From NCBI GenBank assembly GCA_000469685.2, contig LS997564.1:16023591-16087590 (forward strand): DNA of 64,000 nt, given 5' to 3'. The translations under genes were made by a program, and so were the position numbers. Below are positions 55,910 to 64,000 of the stretch, piece after piece; position 1 is the stretch's first letter; the number at the start of each line of letters is the position of its first letter. Source of the DNA: Haemonchus contortus (lineage: Eukaryota; Nematoda; Chromadorea; Rhabditida; Trichostrongylidae). Under the pieces are notes generated by a model. It worked only from the letters and a program-made list of their open reading frames with translations, did not search any database and was not told the DNA's origin.

Positions 55910-57925
55910 TGATTGAATGGGCTCTTCAAGTTCTATCCAGAGATCAAATTCCGGCATTTCTAAAGAGATTCCGGCAGAAACTCCGTTAAAATCGCTATTT
56001 TCTATATGAATTGTTTATTGAGTGGGCGGGGTTTAGAGTTGAAGGACAGAGCTTCTTCTGAACTTCTTCCCGATTTTTATTCTATTAAGTTAGAGGGGTG
56101 ACCGCATTCAATTTCACTTTCATTCTAATTCATTTTCACCTACTGAATACAGCTTTGTTAAAACCACAGGAAACCAAGGAAGGAAACCACAGGATGCACA
56201 TTTGAGGACAGTGGACGCTCGCCTCGACAAACTTCGTCGACGCAAAACTCTTCTCAAACGAAGCGATAGTGCCACTTGTAGTAGGTGAGAAGAGAGGGTC
56301 CCTGCTGATCAGTCATCATACCTCATTCCAAGCCTGAGTGTTGATGAGATTAGTTTCGTAATGGTGGAGCAGGAGACTCCGGTACTCTTATCAACGGCAC
56401 ATCGTTCGGTCGACGTTACTTACTTAGCACGTCGAATATCGATCGCCTGTAGTGTTCACTATCAACCATGCTCTTTCCCTCCTATTGAACCTATAGTCCT
56501 TCTCGAGCGCGTTCGCGAACAACATGCGTTCAAAGTTGAGAGGAAAATTTTCTCAAAGCTTTCCGGACATCGTAATACAAAGAGCATTTCAACAGAAGAA
56601 AAAATATAGGGAAGCGTCTAGACTTTGTCGTTGGAAAGGATGGCTAAGAATGTTTGAACGCATCTGTATTACTGCCTTTAGTAATTACCTTCCCGCTATA
56701 TCCGTGACACCTTTCATGTGTCGTATATAGCGAATCTCGGTGCCGCTGTTCAAAATCTCACCGGGAATGGGTCATCCTCTGACGAGCGGCGGTCACCGGC
56801 AAACGTGCATAGACTCCTTTTCCCTGACGCTGAGTGGAAGCTGCGCTTGATATTATCCAGCGAGGTCACCGACAGCGAGGCGAAGTACTTTGCGAAATTT
56901 TCGTGGCTCCTACTGTCTTACACCCATAGATGCCCTAATTGTTAGGCTGACAGATGGCAGCAAATCGAAAGACTAGAGATGGCTAGAACTTGATGTGCCC
57001 CTAATCTTTGTCGAATTTTTCCTCATTTGGTTTATTTTGCTTCAGGTATAGGATTATGAGCAGAGCTACTGTTTGCCTCCTTTCTAGGATTACGAGCAGA
57101 GCTACTGAACAAGGAAATCATGGGCAACGTCGTTCGAATGTCCTCTAATGATCTATGCTTTGTCGCGTTATTGTACAATTGCAAGATAGAAATGTAGAAA
57201 TAGATGCCTGCATGTTTGTTATTTTTATGAAAAATTCGCATTATGGATTATTTGTTTCAAGCTTGAGAGCAATCTTGCATTGCTGCACTATTAAAAATTC
57301 ACCTGCTGACAGATCGCTCGAGTTCTGAATTATTGTTGTGTAAGATTGCTAATGTAATTGTGGCGATGTCTATCAACTATAGAGTATCTCGAAAGAAGCT
57401 TTCATAAGCAAAACTCATTTGTCTGCTAGTGAAGTCGTTCGAAGGAAAATATGTAAAGCAAACATGAGCTAATCAGCGTAATAATGAATTGAATCTCATC
57501 TATGGCTATTAACGTTCAAATACATGTTACGCAAAAACAAACAGATCGATTTCAACTCCAGCGACGGAAAAAGTTTGCACATTGGTTGAACTCAGGTTGG
57601 AAGACAACTTCCAGATAGTGTCGTGTTTCACTACGAGTTGCAATATTCCACGATAACGAGGTTTTGTAAAGAATGGTAGGTGGATATAAGGCAAGACTTC
57701 CTCCAGTTTGTGAGCGCGGTCTCCCACTCAATCCTATTACTAGTCGAATCGCTCGGCCACGTTCCTTCTTCTCGTGGAAGATTTGCTGCCGCCTGTCCCT
57801 CCAAATATGAACGCTCTATTACGGTAGAACAGAAGGTAAAAATTTCGGGAAGACACCAAGCACACACCCGACACACTTCATGAGTGCGCCTCGCTCATCA
57901 CAAGCGGAGTTCTGCCGAACTCATT
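55910..57925. other. Long stretch without a supported gene
   Basis: Short frames only. CAGCTTTGTTAAAACCACAGG near 56150 matches sequence near 52459. TGGGCGGGG near 56022 suggests another scrap of the 127-bp-array repeat. No trusted splice-bounded exon. Confidence 0.35.
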
Positions 57926-57929
57926 ATGT

Positions 57930-58185
57930 TTAAGTAAATTGATTCACTCCCCTCTTCTTCCAGCCTGGTTGCGCAAATTCACTGAGATTGCGCTCATTTC
58001 ACGCACGCTCCGCCTGCACATGTGGAGTCTTGTCCTGCCACCTACCATAAGTATTCTTATACTGTATCTAGAATACTACCAGATTTGAGCGATATAAACC
58101 TTTCAAATTAACACTTTTCGCGCAAGCCTCCCGCCTTGGGCGGAGTTTGGCCATGCCATGATCGAATTTAGATGAATCTTGGCAT
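57930..58185 (-). repeat. Helitron-family fragment
   Basis: Words such as CCCCTCTTCTTCCAGCCTGG, then GCGCAAATTC, parallel Helitron E near 10548 (CCCCTCTTCCTTCAGCTTGA). The family's CACCTACCATAAGTATTC unit is also present in inverted sense. No termini. Confidence 0.45.
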
Positions 58186-58188
58186 GGT

Positions 58189-58707
58189 ATGGGTCTCGGT
58201 ATAAAGTTGTTTTCGTATGGCCTTGTCCAAGATGCTATAACTCTTTATTCGGCCAACGCATCGCCACTGTCGCCTTTATCAGGACCTGGAAGCCAAAAGG
58301 CATGTGAGACTCATCCATATCGGACACCATTTCAGACTTCACTTAGTTCAAGTATAACCGACAGATATCTAAAAGGGTCTCGTAAACCACAACTGGAACC
58401 CATCTTGGAAATAGAGAAGATGGCATGTGGACCACCTTTCAAACTGCCTATTCGAACGATTTCGCAGCTGGTGGGTCCGGTTAATCTGACCTCCGACTTG
58501 AAGCTGGTAGCAATAGTAGCCCACGTTGCGCATGAGCGTCAAGTTGGCCTTGCCCGTCAAAACTCTCATGTCGACAAGAAATCCGAAACGCGCGCTGTCG
58601 CCAATAGGTTGAAGGAAATTCGATTTTACCTCAAGAACCGCCTGCAGAAGTCGGTTCAAGTTTTGGATGGGTTGGACATAGGAAAAAAACCAACAGAACA
58701 CCTGTGA
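58189..58707 (+). other. Open frame of 172 codons, ends in repeat sequence
   Basis: Starts MGLGIKLFSYGLVQDAITLY and later has VGPVNLTSDLKLVAIVAHVA and HERQVGLARQ. The last 30 codons (KEIRFYLKNRLQKSVQVLDG onward) overlap a sequence also present at 41971-42045 inside repeat H, where the frame is closed. It may be the coding remnant of an autonomous relative, a gene fragment caught by a repeat, or chance. No domain recognised. Confidence 0.3.
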
Positions 58708-59040
58708 GCTCAGGGGAGCTCCGCTCACAGGGGACGGAACATGAACGAAAGTGGGTGGTGTCTTGGGCAAAACGTCTAAATTAGGTTCCATAACAGCCCA
58801 GACGCGTAGAAAAAATGGGGTGGGTCACAAGTGAGCTGAAGGGGACTCACGGACGGCGAGCGAAGCGTTCTTGCAGTGGGCGGTGCTTACAACATGCTGC
58901 TATATATAATTCGCTAAGTGCGTCTGTTGGTTTGTCGGTGTGTGTGTGTCAGTGTGTGTATCCGACCGGAAATTCACACTCCTGTTCCTGTGCTCTAGAG
59001 AGTTTAGATTTGATAGGAGTACGGAGGCAGGATGGGAATA

Positions 59041-59041
59041 C

Positions 59042-59072
<31 letters not shown>

Positions 59073-62024
59073 TGCACTCGGAAGTGCGCTTGTAACAGAA
59101 ACTTCACCAGTTAGATAACACAAACATACTAATTGCAGAAGCAAACACAGATGAAGATAGAACAACGTAGCATAATGGAATGCATGGTAGTATTCTTAGA
59201 ATAAAGCAACAACAATTGACAACTAGACTACCTAGCTGGAAGCACTCTTTAGAATTATTTGATCACATATTTATTTGCTTTGCTCTCAAGCAATGATCTC
59301 GAACTGTAGTGAAAAGGCGGGAGTTGAATATCGTCTTGGTAGGGAAACTATACAGAAATACACAAAACAGGCAATCCAGAAATTACATCATCGCTCTTAC
59401 ACACACTGGACGTCATATTTGCACAGAAAAAAATTGAAGTGAAAGGAAATAAGAGATGCTTTCATTGATGCCATTGGTGGAGATGGCTCCAACATCAATA
59501 GTGGGCATAAAAAAAATCAGCTGTTCACTCGCACCTCACCACTGTTGTTAGTTGTTAAAGAGACGGCAATCGCCAAGGCGATCGAGAGTGGCGAGGCGGT
59601 GTTTGTAGAGCTGGCTGCCCAAATAGAAGTTTCCTCGCCACCACCATGAACATCAAGTAAAAATTAGAAGTATATGAGATTATGAAGTGCGTTTTGACAT
59701 CAAGTGTGTGTAACAGCATTACGAGCATTACGTATGGGGTCATAGGACTATATATGTTATAGCTTGACGAAACTTCGGAACACCAGCGAAACGAAACGGG
59801 TATACCGACCACCCACCAGGGAATGCCAAGCTAGGTAAGCACTACGAGAACAGACCAGGCAATGCATAGTACTTTACCCGAATAAACGTTAAGTGGGAAT
59901 CAGGACCCGCCACATAGGTGTATTCAAAAACATGAGCAGCTTCCAACAGCTATGCAGTCCGGTATGAGTACTTCATCAGCATCTCTCTGCTTAAAGGAAT
60001 TATTCGCCTTGAAAAGAACATAAAGAAACCAAACAAAGTCGAAACAAAAAAAAAGAAGCACTAGGAGTTAGAGTCAGCGGCCACATCTGTTTAGTCCACA
60101 GCGCCCAATCCCAAACATTGACGAAATGCACTGGAAAAAGAACTTGATTACACGAAATCACGAATCCCGAGAATCCCTAGCAAGTCAACTTTCCTGAGTC
60201 TACTTTTGAAGATGCTAGCACTTGGAGCCATTTGTATTTCACGAGGCAACGCTTGAATCCATCTTGCCCCGCGAAAGAAAAGAGAATTTTGAATTTTTTC
60301 TCGATTCAGTTTTGCGAGTGTGGGACATTGTAGAGAGAGCGAGAGAGTGCGCCCTCTACAAGGTCGAAATACCCAGTAGTTACTTGGTTTAAGCTTCATT
60401 TCTCCACGGAGCATCTTAAAACAAAACACAAGGTCACAAAAAACACGCCGATAAAGAAGTGTCTTGAGATTTAAGAAACGTAAGCGCTCCTTGTAGTCTG
60501 GCATATTCCTAGAATATGTTGGGTTCCGATCACATCTAGACAGCACCACTCTCGTGAAAGTCTGCTGAACTTTTTCAATTTTCGCTTGAAGTTTCCTTGT
60601 ATGCGGACTCCAAATCGGCGATCCATACTCCAGTATAGGAATGACATATGCTTTATAAAGTCTCACAAATATTTTTGGTTCATTGGACCTCATATTTCTA
60701 AAGATTGCAAAAAGAGCGCGGAAAGCTCTCCGAACCATGGTGTTTATGTGACATTCAAAATCCAGCTTTGTATTCACACAGAATCCAAGATCACTCACTT
60801 CATCTAACGTTTTCAATGTAAAGTCCCGATAGACATAGGGGACTCTCGCGGCCTTTCCAATATGAAGAACCGATGTCTTATCGAGATTAAGAGGTATTTC
60901 CCAAGCTGCAGCCCACTCCATCATCTTGTCAATGGAATGAGTTAGAGCTCGATGCACGTTTTCTTGAGTTTCATCTGAGTAGACTCCATATACCTTTATA
61001 TCGTCAGCGTACATGTAAACTTTTACAGCGGGATGTACTGCAAGACGAGTCGGTAAGTCATGAGTATAGACCAAAAATAATAAGGGAGACAGAACTCCTC
61101 CCTGTGGAACGCCACTCGTACATTTGTAACGCTTCGAGAATGAGTTACCGACCCTTACGCACATATGCCTTTCGCTAAGGTAACAACTGATCCACTTAAG
61201 GACGGGCCCGCAGACACCAAGGTAGCGTAGTTTTGAAAGAAGCTTTACGTGATTCACTTTATCAAAAGCTTTCGATAAATCAAAGTAAATTATGTCTACA
61301 CCGTTACCTTTGTTTATGGCCATACTCCAATCGAAAACACAGGCTGCCATCTGGGTACAAGTGGACGCTCCCAAGACAAAACCATGTTGTTCGATTGGGA
61401 TCAACTTGTTTCTTTCGAAGTACTGAGAAAGCTTGTCACGTATAAGCTTTTCCAAACACTTAGCTGCAGAAGAAGTTATACTTATAGGTCGGAAAGAAGA
61501 GCTGGAGACTGGATCGGGAACCTTAGGAATGGCCGTTATGATGGACTCCTTCCAAGCAGAAGGAACTTCGCTAAACATTAGTGATGCGTTCAGGACCATG
61601 CATAGTGGTTTACACAAAGAAGACGCGCATTTGCGATAAACAATCTGTGGAATGCCATCAAACGGCAGTGACGTTGAAGTTTTGAGAGACTTCAAAGCTC
61701 TATAAACTTCCTGGGTAGTTATAGTGACCTGTGAAAAAGGGAAACAGTTAACAAGAGCATGCTCAAAGTTATCTTCACAATCATTTACCGTCTGAGTATT
61801 ATAAACCGATTTGAAAAATGTAGCAAGTGCCTCGGCTTTTTGAATGTCGGTTACAAAATGCCCACCAGTATCATCACGGAGTATTGGAACATTTGCTTTC
61901 GGTCTCATTCTGTTTTTGAAAATGGAAAAGAAAGCTCCCTTGTGTTTGTTAGTTGAGTTTCGCCTTTCCCTAGTAGCTAGAAATCTCTTTAGATGGCGGT
62001 CTAGTTCAATACAGATCCTCCTGT
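59041..62024 (-). mobile_element. CR1-like LINE, 5'-truncated, about 3 kb
   Basis: On the minus strand the element ends in an (AAAT/TAAA)n tail at 59041-59073 after a long 3' UTR and begins inside ORF2 at about 62024, where Helitron sequence resumes. The truncation and simple tail are typical of target-primed insertion. It interrupts Helitron D. Confidence 0.85.
60148..62022 (-). CDS. LINE ORF2 fragment: reverse transcriptase (truncated)
   Basis: Open from the 5' truncation (about 62022) to a stop at 60148; the first Met (61908) is internal, so the frame is a fragment without its endonuclease. Upstream residues (ERRNSTNKHKGAFFSIFKNR) continue the frame. RT blocks in order: LPFDGIPQIVYRKC, SSFRPISITSSAAKCLEKLI, EQHGFVLGASTCTQMA, DIIYFDLSKAFDKVNHVKLL (catalytic palm), TSGVPQGGVLSPLLFLVYTH, KVYMYADDIKVYG (catalytic YADD), NLDKTSVLHIGKA, thumb YKAYVIPILEYGSPIWSPHT. 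No stop or frameshift over more than 600 codons, so it inserted recently. CR1-like by overall pattern; not a host gene. Confidence 0.92.
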   Translation of the reverse strand, partial: RRICIELDRHLKRFLATRERRNSTNKHKGAFFSIFKNRMRPKANVPILRDDTGGHFVTDIQKAEALATFFKSVYNTQTVNDCEDNFEHALVNCFPFSQVTITTQEVYRALKSLKTSTSLPFDGIPQIVYRKCASSLCKPLCMVLNASLMFSEVPSAWKESIITAIPKVPDPVSSSSFRPISITSSAAKCLEKLIRDKLSQYFERNKLIPIEQHGFVLGASTCTQMAACVFDWSMAINKGNGVDIIYFDLSKAFDKVNHVKLLSKLRYLGVCGPVLKWISCYLSERHMCVRVGNSFSKRYKCTSGVPQGGVLSPLLFLVYTHDLPTRLAVHPAVKVYMYADDIKVYGVYSDETQENVHRALTHSIDKMMEWAAAWEIPLNLDKTSVLHIGKAARVPYVYRDFTLKTLDEVSDLGFCVNTKLDFECHINTMVRRAFRALFAIFRNMRSNEPKIFVRLYKAYVIPILEYGSPIWSPHTRKLQAKIEKVQQTFTRVVLSRCDRNPTYSRNMPDYKERLRFLNLKTLLYRRVFCDLVFCFKMLRGEMKLKPSNYWVFRPCRGRTLSLSLQCPTLAKLNREKIQNSLFFRGARWIQALPREIQMAPSASIFKSRLRKVDLLGILGIRDFV

Positions 62025-62377
62025 AACGAAAGCCGTGGACCTAAAGAGTTGAAACTTGATAGGACTACAGCTTTCCGTATAACTAGCGGAACCTCGCCAT
62101 TTTAATAAGCGGTGTAGTATAAAACAGGTACTCGGTAGCAGGAACCGATAATTACTGATAAAAGAAGATAAGGGGTCAAGAAAGCAAGAGCCACTTACCG
62201 TAAAATACTCACGCGTTCGGTATTCACAATGAAGCTTTGACTGTTCAGTATGTTTCATTCGATAGCACGGGATGATAGAGTAGGGACCCGGGGTCTAAGA
62301 GCAAGATCCACCTACCGATCAAAATTTTCAGGCGTTCGGTATTTACGATGCAGTTTCGACTGTTCAATATGTTTTAT

Positions 62378-62672
62378 ATATCGGAGTCGTAAGCTAAACA
62401 TAGTCGATCTGGTTCTCTACTGCAGTCCTAGCCTTCTCTATCTATGGCCTTGTTTTCTATTTATGGTCTGTTTTCACTTCTAGTATTAATGCTTTTGTGC
62501 TAGCTCTACTCGTGATATAGGGTGATATAGTTGCTCGATACCGCTATCTAATAACTCACATAGTTATTCGAAGATGACTAGACTCTTCTTATCAATCACA
62601 GTAACCACTATGTCTCCCCTTTTTGAGGCGCGTGAAATGGCACGCATGAATAAATAAAATAAATAAAATAAA
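62378..62672 (+). mobile_element. LINE 3' tail fragment, 5'-truncated
   Basis: About 295 bp ending in GCGTGAAATGGCACGCATG and an (AATAA)n/(AATA)n tail (62647-62672), inserted in Helitron D. The flanks (TATATATCG and TTATACGATAAT) join the Helitron sequence on both sides. No coding sequence remains. Confidence 0.65.
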
Positions 62673-62709
62673 TAAATTATACGATAATACTGGATGGTAG
62701 AGTAGGGGG

Positions 62710-62962
62710 TGTGGTGCAGTAGGAACGAAATTGTCGCGTCGCAACAAGAGGGACGCCGCGCTCGAAGGAATGTAGCAGAATGAGACAGCTGATAAGAAAT
62801 ACAGGAGCAAATTATTTAATGGTAGAATCATGCCTAAAATAAAGATCGCATCGAATGAGCTGTATGAAGAACGCTAGAGCTGTAATAACGGCGAAGGAAT
62901 GGTCCACGAGAGCCGCGTGCGGCGAATCGGTTACAAAAAACCGCTCCTAGTGCCCGTCTCCC
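62710..62962. mobile_element. Mutator-like MITE with perfect 9-bp target duplication
   Basis: AGAGTAGGG occurs directly on both sides (62701-62709 and 62963-62971), and removing 62710-62962 plus one copy restores the Helitron sequence. The ends are imperfectly inverted: GGTGTGGTGCAGTAGGAACG against GGGAGACGGGCACTAGGAGC (complement of the right end). A 9-bp duplication is the mark of Mutator-like elements. Confidence 0.7.
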
Positions 62963-63137
62963 AGAGTAGGGTGATAGAAGTGAGTGGTCAAAACAGTGAT
63001 AGGGACCCAGTAGTGGCACTACGATAAACAGATAAGAATTTTGTTTTTTGCTGCTATCAGATTACGACCGCTATCAAGCAAGGTTTCTGACTCAATGTAG
63101 AATCCCTTTGTTCGATATCATTTGCGACGAAACTTAA

Positions 63138-63783
63138 GAGCACGATTCACGATGGAAATGGTTATTGAGTTCTCCACCTATGATTACTCAGTGGACCCAA
63201 TGGTAATAGAGAGGACCCAAAAAATCGACGGTTAGGGCATAGTGAAAGCCCTGTTCCCGGCTCGCGCGGCCTTCCCTCCTCTCGATCGATGTCACGTCAG
63301 GCGAGAGTCAATACGGATTGCAGTTATTCGTTCTAGGACCCACACACAAGCAGCTGATCGCCGAGTGATGAGACGACAAGCTGCTTGTGTGTGGGTCCTA
63401 GAACGAATAATTCCTTCTCCCATTCCTTTTTCCTCTGTTATCCCAAGAGGCTGAAAAAAGTAAGCTAAACTTGCTGTTACTAGGTTTTTTTGTTTACTTA
63501 TGCTTATAGTTGAATAAATTTTTGCATACCGTAGTCAGTTATTTGCACCAGGACCCACATGTACGCAATGACCCACACTGTGTAGCTAGCCCAAAGGCCG
63601 AGCTCTTCTTCATTCTTTTGGTCTCATTCTCGCCCAGCTCCCCTTTTAACGAATTTTCGAGGCCTTTTTAACCTTGGAAACACCGATTCACGCAGTTCCT
63701 TCCCCTTCGTTGCTTTGTTTTCCATTTTATCTCCCATTTTTCGTCGTAATCTGGATTACCCAAAATTATCGTGAACTGTGCCT
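63138..63783. mobile_element. TTAA element, 646 bp, in Helitron D
   Basis: GAGCACGATTCACGATGGAA and ATTATCGTGAACTGTGCCT are inverted ends flanked by TTAA on both sides (63134-63137 and 63784-63787). The interior is of the 34621 type. It contains a hairpin at 63324-63410 whose 32-base arms (TTATTCGTTCTAGGACCCAC... and complement) pair almost perfectly. Confidence 0.85.
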
Positions 63784-64000
63784 TTAACCAACCGCAGTTA
63801 TCTGAAATTCTCAACTAATGATACCTCTGTGAAGAAAAAGATCTATTGATAACGACATCTGATAATGATATCCTCACTCCAAACTTTTGTACGTACCGCT
63901 GAAGGCTTCGTTCAACTAATGCTTCAATTATTATGGAGAGCAAAAGGTCGAGATTTGCAATTAACGGCGTGAGCACCTCCTTACACTGAATATGTCTTCA

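Larger units (their letters stand above)
58895..64000 (+). mobile_element. Helitron D, heavily interrupted, runs off the window
   Basis: The 5' end (TGCTGCTATATATAATTCGC after A) begins at 58895, followed by GTGCGTCTGTTGGTTTGTCG and one internal unit to 59040. The element resumes at about 62028 (GTGGACCTAAAGAGTTGAAA) and continues in pieces: 62028-62377, 62673-62709, 62963-63137 and 63784 to the end. Order and orientation follow Helitron A. The gaps are filled by a LINE, a LINE tail, a Mutator-like MITE and a TTAA element. A segment is duplicated (62160-62270 and 62283-62375). The 3' hairpin lies beyond 64000. Confidence 0.8.

Noticed and set aside
59555..59812. 85-codon minus frame
   Set aside because: Lies in the 3' UTR of the LINE at 59041-62024.

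Overview
This window is nuclear DNA of a eukaryote, almost certainly a nematode. The evidence is short exons with TTTCAG-like acceptors and GTAAGT/GTGAGT donors, no bacterial-style operons, and a dense mixture of Helitrons, mariner/Tc elements, RTE-like and CR1-like LINEs, piggyBac-type TTAA elements and many MITEs. A strongylid (hookworm-like, clade V) genome would fit, but that narrower call is inference. Most long reading frames here are repeat artefacts or broken transposon genes; the real host coding content is small and split by introns.

Host genes. (1) Minus strand 9.8-21.6 kb: a multi-exon SLC6-type (sodium:neurotransmitter symporter) transporter. Twelve of its exons join in one consistent phase chain apart from one gap at TM5. 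They cover TM1-TM4 and TM6-TM12 plus the C-terminal tail. (2) Plus strand 39.6-41.2 kb: a long exon for a Ser-rich, Cys/His-containing protein of unknown function. (3) Plus strand about 47.4-50.5 kb: isolated exons, the best being 50265-50424, which encodes a basic segment followed by a membrane helix. (4) Minus strand 26188-26304: an orphan exon beside a LINE fragment.

Region by region. 1-5 kb: a roughly 1.2-kb foldback structure and decayed sequence. 4.8-6.6 kb: mariner remnants, one with complete 1284-bp boundaries. 7.5-9.7 kb: MITEs and an inverted Helitron. 9.8-21.6 kb: the SLC6 gene, whose introns hold a complete Helitron, a second mariner, SINE-like tRNA relics and several MITEs. 22-24.2 kb: a scrambled RTE-like LINE. 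25-26 kb: a CR1-like LINE fragment. 27-33.7 kb: Helitrons, including one inserted inside another, TTAA elements, a 165-bp triplicated unit and a 735-bp (CA)n tract. 34-38 kb: a TTAA element and LINE/mariner scraps. 38.1-39.05 kb: two deletion-derivative Tc/mariner elements 8 bp apart. 39.6-41.6 kb: the Ser-rich gene. 41.9-43.3 kb: a 127-bp tandem array in a Helitron-like repeat. 43.8-46.6 kb: MITE, TTAA element, RTE scrap and a cecropia-type mariner. 47-50.5 kb: exons of the plus-strand gene with TTAA element and Helitron insertions. 50.6-54 kb: a mariner derivative, short tandem repeats and a piggyBac-type MITE. 54.2-55.9 kb: a complete-boundary pogo-type transposon carrying a MITE next to its start codon. 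58.9-64 kb: a Helitron holding a large CR1-like LINE, a second LINE tail, a Mutator-like MITE and a TTAA element.

I see no CRISPR array, rRNA gene, convincing functional tRNA gene or intact autonomous transposon. The most informative observations are the insertion records (Helitron in Helitron; MITE at a transposase start codon; four successive insertions in one Helitron), the TTAA family whose members share ends but fall into two different interiors, and the divergent SLC6 gene. I found no clear new defence or regulatory system.
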